Assembly (NCBI GenBank): GCA_910578935.1
Contig: CAJTSM010000021.1
Coordinates: 20,199 to 48,331, forward strand
DNA: 28,133 bases
Source: an uncultured Oscillibacter sp.
GTDB lineage: Bacteria > Bacillota > Clostridia > Oscillospirales > Oscillospiraceae
Direction of reading: 5' to 3'
The position numbers were made by a program, and so were the translations under genes. The notes beneath the pieces are model-generated. The model was not told the DNA's origin, ran no database searches, and saw nothing but the letters and a program-made list of their open reading frames with translations. This document shows positions 1 to 7,906 of this stretch, piece by piece (position 1 is the stretch's first letter; each line of letters starts with the position of its first letter).

Positions 1-8
1 CCGGGGCT

Positions 9-713
9 TCACCCCAGGAACTGCTTCACCGCCCGGCGGTAAGCTTCCACCGGGCTGGGGGCCTGGGTGATGGGACGGCCCATGACAATATAGTCGCAGC
101 CGTTTCCCGCCGCCTGCTCCGGGGTCATCACCCGTTTTTGATCCCCCGCGTCCCCGCCGGCGAAGCGGACGCCGGGAGTGACGGTGCAGAAGCTCTCCCC
201 GCAGCGCTCTTTGACCAGCGCCGCCTCCAGGGGGGAGCAGACCACGCCGTCCAGCCCGCTGGCGGCGGCGTTTTGCGCATAGGACAAAACTGTCTCCGCC
301 ATGGGGGATTCAATCAACAGCTCGTCCCGCAGAGCGGCGGCGTCCGTGCTGGTCAGCTGGGTGACGGCGATCAGCAGCGGGCGGGCGCCGTCGGGACGGG
401 TCAGCCCCTCCAGAGCCGCCTTCATCATGGCGGAAGTTCCGGCGGCGTGGAGATTTACCATGTCCACATCCAACCCGGAAAGGACCGCCATGGCCCGCTT
501 CACCGTGTTGGGAATGTCGTGGAGCTTCAGGTCCAGAAAAATCTTGTGTCCCCTGGCCTTGATTTCCCTGACCACCGACGGGCCCGCCGCATAGTAAAGC
601 TCCATGCCGACCTTCACGAAGGGCTTGGCCTCCCCTTCGGGGAAGCGGTCCAGAAAGGCCAGGGTTTCCTCCCGGGTGGGAAAATCCAGTGCGATGATTA
701 CATCTTTAGCCAT
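9..713 (-). CDS. pyrF: Orotidine 5'-phosphate decarboxylase (PyrF)
   Basis: Converts OMP to UMP, the last step of de novo pyrimidine synthesis; cytosolic. The 234-residue protein has the family core: a first strand with the substrate Asp (IIALDFPT, Asp10), KVGMELYY near residue 34, and the catalytic DxKxxD signature at Asp61-Lys63-Asp66 (FLDLKLHD). VTPGVR and MGRPIT near the C-terminus are phosphate-binding segments of the TIM barrel. The ATG lies 8 nt inside the end of pyrD, and its ribosome site AGGAGG is encoded by the last pyrD codons, so translation is probably coupled. It is the most downstream visible gene of a pyrC-pyrK-pyrD-pyrF operon, which may continue past the left edge (pyrE is not in the window). 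Length and motifs are intact. Confidence 0.97.
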   Translation of the reverse strand: MAKDVIIALDFPTREETLAFLDRFPEGEAKPFVKVGMELYYAAGPSVVREIKARGHKIFLDLKLHDIPNTVKRAMAVLSGLDVDMVNLHAAGTSAMMKAALEGLTRPDGARPLLIAVTQLTSTDAAALRDELLIESPMAETVLSYAQNAAASGLDGVVCSPLEAALVKERCGESFCTVTPGVRFAGGDAGDQKRVMTPEQAAGNGCDYIVMGRPITQAPSPVEAYRRAVKQFLG

Positions 714-1626
714 GATGCGCTCCTCCTGTCAAATCTGAAATGTGGTCCACGCCCAGGCGTGCGCACACGCCGGGCAAGTTCTCTATGATGGTCTTACAGG
801 CCCAGGGGTCCCGCAGGTTGGCCGCTCCTACCTCCACGGCGGAGGCTCCCGCCAGCATCATCTCGGCGGCATCCTCCGCAGAGGCCACGCCGCCGCAGCC
901 GATGATGGGCAGCTTGGGAACCGCCTCGTACACGTCCCACACCATCCGCAGGGCTACCGGGAACACGGCGGGGCCGGAGAGGCCCCCGGTGCGGTTGGCC
1001 AACAGGGGCCGCTTTGTGTTCAGGTCGATGCGCATTCCCAGGAGCGTATTGATGAGGCACAGGCCGTCGGCCCCCTCTTCCTCACAGACCCGGGCGATTT
1101 CGGCGATGTCCGTCACGTTGGGGCTGAGCTTCATAAAGACAGGCTTTTTCGTCGCCCCCCGGACGGCCCGGGTGACGGCGGCGGTGCTTCGGGGGTCCGA
1201 GCCGAAGTTCTTTCCCCCGGCGTGGACGTTGGGGCAGGAGATGTTGACCTCCAGAATCTTCACCTGCTCCGCATCCTCCAACGCCCGGCAGTTCTCCGCA
1301 TACTCCTCCAGGGAAAAGCCGCAGACATTGGCGATGACCGGGCCGCGGAAAATTTCGCCGATATGGAGGACCTCCTCCCGGAGGACGGCGTCCATGCCGG
1401 GATTCTGGAGGCCCACGGCGTTCAGCATCCCGGCGGCGGTTTCGGCGATGCGGGGCTGGCAATTTCCGGGGCGGGGGTCCCGGGTGGTGCCCTTCCAGGA
1501 GAAGGAGCCCAGGATATTCAAATCATAAAGCTCCGCAAATTCCCGGCCGTAGCCGAAGGTCCCGGAGGCGGGGATAATGGGGTTTTTCAGGCTCACTCCC
1601 GCCAGCGATACAGACAGGTCTACCAT
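706..1626 (-). CDS. pyrD: Dihydroorotate dehydrogenase B, catalytic subunit
   Basis: FMN enzyme that oxidises dihydroorotate to orotate. It is the NAD-linked class 1B catalytic subunit, which works as a heterotetramer with PyrK. The 306-residue protein shows the N-terminal NPIIPASGTFGYG segment, the active-site loop VNISCPN with the class 1 catalytic Cys131, a lysine-containing FMN strand (VFMKLSPNVTD), and the C-terminal phosphate-binding IIGCGGV and GASAVEVGAA motifs. The presence of pyrK directly upstream supports the 1B assignment over 1A. Its ATG overlaps the pyrK stop by 7 nt, and its own end overlaps pyrF by 8 nt. No abnormal residues are seen. Confidence 0.97.
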   Translation of the reverse strand: MVDLSVSLAGVSLKNPIIPASGTFGYGREFAELYDLNILGSFSWKGTTRDPRPGNCQPRIAETAAGMLNAVGLQNPGMDAVLREEVLHIGEIFRGPVIANVCGFSLEEYAENCRALEDAEQVKILEVNISCPNVHAGGKNFGSDPRSTAAVTRAVRGATKKPVFMKLSPNVTDIAEIARVCEEEGADGLCLINTLLGMRIDLNTKRPLLANRTGGLSGPAVFPVALRMVWDVYEAVPKLPIIGCGGVASAEDAAEMMLAGASAVEVGAANLRDPWACKTIIENLPGVCARLGVDHISDLTGGAHHG

Positions 1627-2366
1627 ACGATGTCCTCCTTGTGGAATATGGGTCCATCCTTACAGACCCGGCGGAGTCCCTTTTTCGTCTGGATGGTACA
1701 GCCCACACAGGCCCCGAAGCCGCAGGCCATCCGGGCCTCAAAGCTGAACTGGCCCCCGGTGAGCCGGGGCAGGGCGTGGACAGCCTTCAGCATGGGTGTG
1801 GGGCCGCAGGCCAGGAGATAGGCGCAGCCGGGGAGGGTTTTCAGCACGTCGGTGACAAAGCCCTTGGTTCCCAGGCTCCCGTCCTCCGTGGCCGCGTGGA
1901 CCTCCAGGCCCAGGGCGGCGAACTCCTCCAGATAGAACGCGTCCTCCTGGGAACGAAAGCCCAGAATCAGGGCCGGCTTCCATTCCGCCGCCAGCATCCG
2001 CTTGGCCAGGCCGTACAGCGGCGCAGCGCCGATGCCTCCGCCCACCAGAAATGTATTGACGGCGTTTTCCGGCGCCCGGGTGAGATCAAAGCCATTGCCC
2101 AGGCCGCTCAGCACATCCAGCTCTGTTCCGGCGGGGAGGCGAACCAGCTCCTTCGTCCCCTCCCCGGCCTCTTTTACCAGCAGAGTCAGGCTTCCCGGGC
2201 CCCAGTCACAGACAGAAATGGGGCGGCGGAGAAATTTTCCCGGCAGCTCAATGTTGACGAACTGCCCCGGGACGGTGATGGCGGAGGTATCTCCGGACAG
2301 GCGAAGCTCCCAAATGTCCCCGGCCAGCCGCCGGACGCGTTCCAGGGTAAACAGAGTTTTTTTCAT
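1620..2366 (-). CDS. pyrK: Dihydroorotate dehydrogenase B, electron transfer subunit
   Basis: Passes electrons from the PyrD FMN through a [2Fe-2S] cluster and FAD to NAD+. The 248-residue protein has a ferredoxin-reductase fold. RRPIS (residues 47-51) is the FAD-binding RxxS motif, and VGGGIGAAPLYGLAKRM is the NAD-binding Rossmann turn. A C-terminal cysteine cluster, Cys215, Cys220, Cys223 and Cys235 (CGFGACVGC...C), ligates the 2Fe-2S centre. The start ATG sits in an ATGA overlap with the pyrC stop, so translation is coupled. Its position between pyrC and pyrD is typical of Firmicutes pyr operons. Confidence 0.97.
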   Translation of the reverse strand: MKKTLFTLERVRRLAGDIWELRLSGDTSAITVPGQFVNIELPGKFLRRPISVCDWGPGSLTLLVKEAGEGTKELVRLPAGTELDVLSGLGNGFDLTRAPENAVNTFLVGGGIGAAPLYGLAKRMLAAEWKPALILGFRSQEDAFYLEEFAALGLEVHAATEDGSLGTKGFVTDVLKTLPGCAYLLACGPTPMLKAVHALPRLTGGQFSFEARMACGFGACVGCTIQTKKGLRRVCKDGPIFHKEDIVW

Positions 2367-3700
2367 GACTCCCCTCCTGACCGGCGGTCAAAGCCCCGGA
2401 CAATTCCAATCGTTCCGCTGGGGGACGGGTTCAGTCCCTCCGGGAAGACCATGTTTCCGCCCACAAACGTCATACAGACGGCGGCGTCCACCCGCCGTCC
2501 GGCAAAGGGCGTGGCCCGGCCCAGGGACCGGAAGTCCTCCGGGTTCACAACCCCCTCATGGTTCAGGTCCAGCACCGTCAGATCAGCGGGCTGTCCCGCT
2601 TCCATCTTCCCGCCAGGCAGTCCGAATATCCGCCGGGGATTGATGCACAGGGCTTTTAGAATCACCTCCAGGGGGACCTTTCCGGTTTTTACCAGCTCCG
2701 TGTACAACACCGGGAAGGCGCACTCCAGACCCACGACCCCATTGAGGCTTCCCCGGAGGCCCCTGCCTTTTTCCTCCGCCGAGTGGGGGGCGTGGTCTGT
2801 GGCGATGCAGTCGACGGTTCCGTCCAGCAGGCCCTCCACCAGCGCGTCCCGGTCCGCGGCGGAGCGGATGGGGGGATTCATCTTAAAGCGCCCGTCGTCC
2901 TGGAGGTCCTCATCACAGAGGACCAGATAGTGGGGCCCGGTTTCGCAGGTGACGGGGAGGCCCTCTGCCTTGGCGGCGCGGATCAGGGCCACGCTCTCCT
3001 TGGTGGAGATATGGCAGGCGTGATAGCGGCAGCCCGTCTCCCGAACCAGCTGAATATCTCTTTCCACCTGCTTCCACTCGCTGGCGGGGTCGTTGCCGGG
3101 AAATCCGTGCTTCCGGGCAAACGCCCCGCTGTGGATGCACCAGTCCTTGGTCAAAAGGGACTCGTCCTCACAGTGGGCCACGATGGGCCTGTCCAGCGCC
3201 TTTGCCGACAGCATGGCCTGCCGCATCATCTCCCGGGACTGAACGCCCCGGCCGTCATCGGAAAACCCGGAGACATAAGGGGCCAGGGCGGCCAGCTCCG
3301 CCAAGTCTCCTCCTCTCTCCCCCCGGGTGACGGCCCCGTAGGGATAGACATGGACCAGGGCGCTGCGCTCAATGGCCCGCAGCTCCGCCCGGAGATGGTT
3401 CAGACAGTCGGGCACAGGGTCCAAGTTGGGCATGGCACAGACAGCGGTATAGCCTCCCGCCGCCGCCGCGGCGGTGCCCGAAGCCACGGTTTCCTTATAA
3501 GAAAATCCAGGCTCCCGAAGATGAACATGCACATCAACGAAACCTGGAACAACGAAGCAGTGATTCAATTCAATGACGGAAGCGCCGTCTCGGGGAAGGC
3601 TGGGGGAAACGGAAACAATACGGCCCTTGGAAACGGCAATGTCCAGGGGCTGGAAGCCCCCGCCGCAAAAGACGGACCCGCCGGTCAGCAGCAGACGCAT
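2363..3700 (-). CDS. pyrC: Dihydroorotase (class I, PyrC)
   Basis: Zinc amidohydrolase that cyclises carbamoyl-aspartate to dihydroorotate. The start is taken at the ATG ending at 3700 (MRLLLTGGSV), because AAAGGAGAG lies 6-8 nt upstream. An in-frame ATG 18 nt earlier overlaps that ribosome site and is unlikely. The 445-residue protein has the metal-binding HxH at His58/His60 (DVHVHLREPG), the strand HCEDES, the HACHIST loop, and the C-terminal ATDHAPH with the catalytic Asp. The LREPG motif and the length fit class I bacterial dihydroorotases rather than the short E. coli class II type. It is the first gene of the operon, about 30 nt from a clear promoter, so there is no room for a long PyrR attenuator leader here. 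Confidence 0.96.
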   Translation of the reverse strand: MRLLLTGGSVFCGGGFQPLDIAVSKGRIVSVSPSLPRDGASVIELNHCFVVPGFVDVHVHLREPGFSYKETVASGTAAAAAGGYTAVCAMPNLDPVPDCLNHLRAELRAIERSALVHVYPYGAVTRGERGGDLAELAALAPYVSGFSDDGRGVQSREMMRQAMLSAKALDRPIVAHCEDESLLTKDWCIHSGAFARKHGFPGNDPASEWKQVERDIQLVRETGCRYHACHISTKESVALIRAAKAEGLPVTCETGPHYLVLCDEDLQDDGRFKMNPPIRSAADRDALVEGLLDGTVDCIATDHAPHSAEEKGRGLRGSLNGVVGLECAFPVLYTELVKTGKVPLEVILKALCINPRRIFGLPGGKMEAGQPADLTVLDLNHEGVVNPEDFRSLGRATPFAGRRVDAAVCMTFVGGNMVFPEGLNPSPSGTIGIVRGFDRRSGGES

Positions 3701-3732
3701 AGACGCTCTCCTTTCCATTTTTTCAAAAAGAT

Positions 3733-3761
3733 ATCATACCGGAAAACCGCAGCTTTGTCAA
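3733..3761 (-). promoter_or_regulatory. Sigma-A promoter of the pyr operon
   Basis: On the minus strand, TTGACA (3756-3761) is separated by 17 bp from TATGAT (3733-3738). The predicted start is about 3726, leaving a leader of only about 25 nt before the pyrC ATG. No terminator/antiterminator pair of the PyrR type fits in it. Confidence 0.85.
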
Positions 3762-3773
3762 CCGGGCGGAGGC

Positions 3774-3810
3774 AAAAAAATATCCCGTCCCGGTCTTCCG
3801 GGACGGGATA
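3774..3810 (-). terminator. Rho-independent terminator of the small membrane protein gene
   Basis: A perfect 13-bp stem (3781-3793 with 3798-3810) with loop TCTT is followed on the minus strand by seven T residues. It ends the 3816-4001 gene just upstream of the pyr promoter and insulates the two units. Confidence 0.92.
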
Positions 3811-3815
3811 GACGC

Positions 3816-4001
3816 TTACTCGTAAAGTTCCTCGTCGGCGTAGTCGTCGTATTCGGAGCTGAATCTCTCTCTCAGGCGCTTCTTCATGCCGCAGCAGCCG
3901 ACGCTGAGGTCATGCCAGCCGCCGATCAGCAGGCACACAAAAGCGGCGAAGGCCAGGCTGGCGCCGATGATCTTCATAACCATGCTCGCGGTTTTGCTCA
4001 T
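3816..4001 (-). CDS. Small single-span membrane protein, unknown function
   Basis: A 61-residue protein that I do not recognise. The start ATG ending at 4001 is chosen because AGGAGGAAG lies 6-8 nt upstream; a longer reading adds 13 residues with no ribosome site. Residues 1-10 are short and basic, residues about 11-28 are a hydrophobic span (GASLAFAAFVCLLIGGW), followed by SVGCCGMKKRLRERF and a very acidic tail (SSEYDDYADEELYE). The twin Cys after the membrane span could be lipidated or bind metal, but that is a guess. It has its own promoter and terminator, so it is a monocistronic unit between the pyr operon and the divergent XRE regulator. Confidence 0.75.
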   Translation of the reverse strand: MSKTASMVMKIIGASLAFAAFVCLLIGGWHDLSVGCCGMKKRLRERFSSEYDDYADEELYE

Positions 4002-4035
4002 AACAGCTTCCTCCTGTTGTTCCAAAATCGAATTT

Positions 4036-4064
4036 ATCATACACCATCTTCATCCCTTTTACAA
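4036..4064 (-). promoter_or_regulatory. Promoter of the small membrane protein gene
   Basis: Minus strand TTGTAA (4059-4064), 17-bp spacer, TATGAT (4036-4041). The predicted start near 4029 lies 28 nt upstream of the ATG. Confidence 0.75.
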
Positions 4065-4176
4065 GGGGCATTTCACATCCCGTATCGTTTCCTCAAAAAA
4101 ATCTCTTTACTTCTCGTAACTCTTTTGATAAACTATACGGTACGTAATTAAGAACAAACCAAAGGAGCGTCCGACT

Positions 4177-4857
4177 ATGAGTTCAGAGTTTTCCCGTACT
4201 CTTTCCCTGCTGCGGCAGGAAAAAGGCGTCAGTCAACGCCTTGCCGCCGGAGAGCTGGGCATTTCCCAGGCTCTTCTCTCCCACTATGAGAACGGCATTC
4301 GGGAGCCGGGCCTTCTCTTCGTCGTTCGGGCCTGCGACTATTACGGCGTCTCCGCCGACTTTATCCTGGGCCGCACCCTCTCCCGAGAGGGCAATATGCT
4401 GACGGAGCAGGACATCTTGGACGCCGCAGAACCCAAAAGCAATCTCCGGGGCAGCGTTCTGGCCACCCTTCAGAGCAAGCTTCTCTCCGGCGCGGTAGGC
4501 GTCCTCTTCGAGCTCCTGGGCAAGCTGGGAGACAAAGCCGTGATCAACGCCGCCGCCGCGTACCTTGGCAGCGCCGTCTATCAGCTCTACCGGCACCTCT
4601 ACCGGGCCTCCGGGGCCAATGAAGGCTATTTCGCCCTGGACCCGAATGTCTGTATCCTGGGTCTTGCCGACGCGGACCGAAAGCTCTCCGAGTCCCGGTA
4701 TGCCGCCGCCCTCCGGGACTTGAAAGCCAAAAAGGCGGAGTTCCCCGATCTCTCCGCCCCGGCCATCAACGCCGCGTACCCCGGCCGCTGCCAGAGCCTG
4801 ACTCAGGTCCTCAGCACCGCCGACGCACGGCTCACCGCTCTTTCGAGGCAGCCCTGA
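4177..4857 (+). CDS. XRE-family transcriptional regulator
   Basis: A 226-residue DNA-binding protein. Residues about 5-65 form a Cro/CI-type helix-turn-helix (FSRTLSLLRQEKGVSQ, then LGISQALLSHYENG with the recognition helix, then VRACDYYGVSADFILGR). The rest is helical with no enzyme motif that I recognise and may be a dimerisation or effector domain. AAAGGAG precedes the ATG by about 9 nt. A possible promoter TTTACT-17-TAAACT lies just upstream, and the 4030-4170 stretch is AT-rich. The next gene starts 1 nt after its stop, so regulator and acyltransferase are probably co-transcribed, and the regulator may control the operon it heads. No operator was identified with confidence. Confidence 0.88.
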   Translation: MSSEFSRTLSLLRQEKGVSQRLAAGELGISQALLSHYENGIREPGLLFVVRACDYYGVSADFILGRTLSREGNMLTEQDILDAAEPKSNLRGSVLATLQSKLLSGAVGVLFELLGKLGDKAVINAAAAYLGSAVYQLYRHLYRASGANEGYFALDPNVCILGLADADRKLSESRYAAALRDLKAKKAEFPDLSAPAINAAYPGRCQSLTQVLSTADARLTALSRQP

Positions 4858-4858
4858 C

Positions 4859-6340
4859 ATGAGCTTCCAATCTTTTGGCTTTCTGGCCTTTCTTCTGGTC
4901 ACGGTAAGCGTCTGCCTGGCCGCAGCCCGGTGGGACCGTTCCATCTCGGCGGAGTGCCTGACCCTGGCCTGTTTGGTCTTCTATGTGATCGGGGGCGGCT
5001 GGGCCGCCCTGCTGGTATTGGTTCTGGGACTGGCGGTGTCCGCCGCCGCCGTGCGGGTTCTCACCACGCCGGACTTCCGCATCCAGCCGGGAGGGGACGG
5101 GCCCACAGCCTACGCCTATCCCCGGACCAACGCCCGGCGCCGCCGCTGCCTCATCCTGGCGGCGGCTTGGCACGTGGGGGTGCTGGCGGTCTTCAAGTAC
5201 GCGGGCTTTTTCACCGGGGGACGGTTCTCCCTGGGCTGGGTCCCCCTGGGCCTCAGCTTCTTCACCTTCCAGCAGCTCTGGCTTTTGAAGGAGGTTTACA
5301 CCGGCGGCTTCCGCCCGGACTCGGAGCGGCGGGTCCTGCCCCTCTACGCCTTTTTCTTCCCCACGGTGGTTTCCGGGCCGATTTTAAAACCTCAGGCTTT
5401 TTTCCCCCAGCTTCACGGGGAACGCTTTTTGAACCCGGACGGGCAGGATTTCGCCGCCGCTCTCTACGCCATCGCCTCCGGCATGGCGAAGAAAGTTTTG
5501 CTGGCGGACAACCTGGGGACTGTGGTAAGCAACGGCTGGGCCCGGCTGGAGGAGCTCTCCGCTCCCGCCGCCTGGCTGGTGATTCTGGGCTACACCCTGC
5601 AATTGTACTTCGACTTCTCCGGCTACTGCGACATCGCCGCCGGATGTGCCCGGCTGCTGGGAATCCGGCTTCCCCTCAACTTCGACTCCCCTTACCGCAG
5701 CCTCTCCGTGGGGGAGTTCTGGAAGCGGTGGCATATTACCCTGACCTCCTTCCTCCGGGAGTGCTTGTACTTCCCCCTGGGGGGGAGTAAAAAGGGGACC
5801 GGACGGGCCTATCTGAACATCCTCATCGTCTTCCTGGTCAGCGGCCTCTGGCACGGGGCGGGGTGGACCTTCCTGATCTGGGGCGGGCTCCACGGCCTGG
5901 GCCAGATTGTGGAGCGCATCTGGGGCCCGGGCCGGAAGCGGCTGCCGGGGCTCCTCCGCTGGGCGCTGACCTTTGCCTTTGTCAACGCTGCCTGGGTGTT
6001 CTTCCGGGCCCCCGGCGTCTCTCAGGCCCTGGCCCTGCTCAAGACCGCCGTCACCGCCGACTTTCGCCTCCCGGCGGTGTGGCTGATGGAAGGCGTCTTC
6101 GCTAAGGAGGCGGAGGCCCTGGGAATGCTGTTCCCCGCCCTCCGGGCCCGGATAGCTCCGGCATTGACCTATGGGCTCTTCGCTGCCGCCCTGCTGGCGG
6201 CGCTGTGGCCCCGGAACACCGGGAGGCAGATGGACGATTTTAAGCCCACCGGACCGCGGGCGGTTGTCCTGGCCGGGCTCTGCGCCTGGTCCCTGCTGTC
6301 CTTCACCGGGGTGACCACCTTCATCTATTCCAATTTTTGA
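4859..6340 (+). CDS. MBOAT-family membrane-bound O-acyltransferase (AlgI/PatA/DltB-like)
   Basis: A 493-residue polytopic membrane protein. N-terminal hydrophobic spans (residues 5-60) are followed by the family core: GLSFFTFQ (131-138), FFPTVVSGPI (166-175), LQLYFDFSGYCDIA (248-260) and NFDSPYRSLSVGEFWKRWHITL (His292), then VSGLWHGAGWTFLIWGGLHG with the invariant catalytic His332. MBOAT proteins of this class pass acyl groups across the membrane to extracellular glycans or teichoic acids. The next gene encodes an SGNH-like membrane protein, the usual partner that completes transfer outside the cell (as AlgI with AlgJ/AlgX, or PatA with PatB). The substrate cannot be named: no alginate or dlt genes are nearby. 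Its start is 1 nt after the XRE gene stop. Confidence 0.92.
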   Translation: MSFQSFGFLAFLLVTVSVCLAAARWDRSISAECLTLACLVFYVIGGGWAALLVLVLGLAVSAAAVRVLTTPDFRIQPGGDGPTAYAYPRTNARRRRCLILAAAWHVGVLAVFKYAGFFTGGRFSLGWVPLGLSFFTFQQLWLLKEVYTGGFRPDSERRVLPLYAFFFPTVVSGPILKPQAFFPQLHGERFLNPDGQDFAAALYAIASGMAKKVLLADNLGTVVSNGWARLEELSAPAAWLVILGYTLQLYFDFSGYCDIAAGCARLLGIRLPLNFDSPYRSLSVGEFWKRWHITLTSFLRECLYFPLGGSKKGTGRAYLNILIVFLVSGLWHGAGWTFLIWGGLHGLGQIVERIWGPGRKRLPGLLRWALTFAFVNAAWVFFRAPGVSQALALLKTAVTADFRLPAVWLMEGVFAKEAEALGMLFPALRARIAPALTYGLFAAALLAALWPRNTGRQMDDFKPTGPRAVVLAGLCAWSLLSFTGVTTFIYSNF

Positions 6341-6349
6341 GGCCGACCA

Positions 6350-7450
6350 ATGAACAAGACTTATGAACGCTGGGCCCGCCGCTTCCTGGCAGCCCTGCTG
6401 GCGGCGCTGGCCCTGTGCGGCGGGATCGTATACGCCGTGGACCCATGCCTGTACTACCGGATGCCGGAGGACCGCCTCCCCGCTTTCTTCAACGAGCGCT
6501 ACCAGGCGGCGGGCATGGCCCGGAACATAAACGCAAGCACCGTCCTCCTGGGCACCTCCATGGCCGCCAACTACCGGGCAAGCTGGATTGAGGAGTTCTA
6601 CGGCGGCACGGGCCTGCGGATCACCATCCCCGACGGGTACTTCTGTGAGTTTGACCAGGTGATGGATCTGCTCTTCCGGGAGCACTCGCCGGAGCGGGTG
6701 CTGTTCGCCCTGGATTTGAACACCCTGATCCGGGACGACCGGGATGTGACGGACGCCATGCCGGACTATCTCTACAACCGGAATCCCCTGGACGATGTGA
6801 AGTATCTTCTCAACAAGGACTCCCTCTACTACAGCCTCTACGCCATGATGACCGCCCGCCAGGGCGGCGGGCAGACCCTGGACGAGGGCTTTACCTGGGA
6901 CAAGACCTCCCTTTGGGGCAGGTACGAGGCCCTGCGGACCTACGACCGGCCCCCGGTGTCGGAGGAGCGGGCGCCGGAAAACGCTTATCTGCAATTTACA
7001 CAGGAAAACCTGGCGGTAATGGAGGATTGGTTCCAGGACCACCCGGAGACGAAGTTTGAGATCTTCCTCTCCCCCTACAGCATCCTCTCCTGGGACCGCT
7101 GCCTCCGCCGCGGGGACCTGGACGCCCGAATCCGGGCTCTGAGCGTGGCCTGCCACACGCTGAACCGCCACTCCAACGTCCGCCTTCACGCGCCGCTCTT
7201 TGCCAAGGACATGGTGACGGAGCTGAACAACTACTGCGACTACATCCACCACTCCGGCGAGGCCGGGAAGTGGGTGCTGGGGAACGTCTGCGCCGAGAAA
7301 TTCCTCCTCCGGGAGGAGGACGTGGAGAAGACCCTGGCGGACTGGCGGGAGTTTGTGATACACTACGACTACGACGCGCTGTGGGACGGCGAGTTCTGGG
7401 AGCGGTGGTACGAGGACCATGACCAGCCGCCGGACTGGTGCAAGAGCTGA
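6350..7450 (+). CDS. Membrane-anchored SGNH/AlgX-like acyltransferase partner protein
   Basis: A 366-residue protein. Residues 12-30 form an N-terminal signal anchor; the rest is probably extracytoplasmic. LLGTSMAANY (67-74) resembles the nucleophile block I of SGNH hydrolases (Ser70), and DYIHHSGEAG contains the DxxH pair (Asp297, His300). Together these suggest a Ser-His-Asp site as in AlgJ/AlgX/PatB. In that family the MBOAT partner delivers an acyl group, often acetyl, which the SGNH protein places on a polysaccharide. It follows the MBOAT gene by 9 nt and is almost certainly in the same operon. Overall similarity to DltD cannot be judged without a search. Family assignment rests on the motif pair and on context. 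Confidence 0.8.
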   Translation: MNKTYERWARRFLAALLAALALCGGIVYAVDPCLYYRMPEDRLPAFFNERYQAAGMARNINASTVLLGTSMAANYRASWIEEFYGGTGLRITIPDGYFCEFDQVMDLLFREHSPERVLFALDLNTLIRDDRDVTDAMPDYLYNRNPLDDVKYLLNKDSLYYSLYAMMTARQGGGQTLDEGFTWDKTSLWGRYEALRTYDRPPVSEERAPENAYLQFTQENLAVMEDWFQDHPETKFEIFLSPYSILSWDRCLRRGDLDARIRALSVACHTLNRHSNVRLHAPLFAKDMVTELNNYCDYIHHSGEAGKWVLGNVCAEKFLLREEDVEKTLADWREFVIHYDYDALWDGEFWERWYEDHDQPPDWCKS

Positions 7451-7464
7451 AAAAGGAGGGCCCC

Positions 7465-7872
7465 ATGAAAAAAATCCTGCCCATTGTCCTGGCTTTTCTC
7501 ATCGGCGCGGCCGCCGGAGCACTGTTTGTCATGCCGGGCTTTCATAAGAGGACGGACATCAATCTGCAAAAGTTTTCTGTCTCTGACGACGGGTCCATCG
7601 TCACGGTACAGACGTTTCCCGAGGGTTCCATGGGCTTCATCCGGGCCATGGAGGCCAAGCAGTTCGGCGATGAGATCCACTGCTCCTTTTACAGCTGCTT
7701 CGGCGGGCTGAACAGCAGCATTGGGTCAGAATACAGGTTTGACATTCAACCGGATGATTCCGCCGAACGGATATACTTCGACCGGGGGACAAGTCCCGAC
7801 GTTCTAGTCCTGGAGCGGGACCCGGACACCGGCGTGTGGGCGGCGGTGTATCCCCATCTTCCGCAAGTATGA
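7465..7872 (+). CDS. Small signal-anchored protein of unknown function
   Basis: A 135-residue protein. The start ATG at 7465 (MKKILPIVLAFLIG) is preceded by AAGGAGGG with 4-5 nt spacing; earlier in-frame codons lie inside the end of the upstream gene. Residues 3-24 are a hydrophobic signal or anchor, and the rest is soluble. Segments such as SVSDDGSIVTVQTF and PDDSAERIYFDRGTSPDVLVLERD suggest a beta-rich extracytoplasmic domain. Two cysteines (HCSFYSCFGG) could pair. No family is recognised. It begins 14 nt after the SGNH gene and may be part of the same surface-modification unit. Confidence 0.75.
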   Translation: MKKILPIVLAFLIGAAAGALFVMPGFHKRTDINLQKFSVSDDGSIVTVQTFPEGSMGFIRAMEAKQFGDEIHCSFYSCFGGLNSSIGSEYRFDIQPDDSAERIYFDRGTSPDVLVLERDPDTGVWAAVYPHLPQV

Positions 7873-7906
7873 CACCATCAAGACTTCCCCAAGGAGGCTT
7901 TTTTCT

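Noticed and set aside
3700..3760. PyrR-binding attenuator before pyrC
   Set aside because: The leader from the mapped promoter boxes to the start codon is only about 25 nt and contains no hairpin pair.
5384..7420. A 678-residue frame on the minus strand opposite the MBOAT and SGNH genes
   Set aside because: It is composed of Pro/Gly/Val/Gln-rich sequence without domains, lies fully antisense to two genes with clear motifs, and has no ribosome site. It is a GC-rich shadow.
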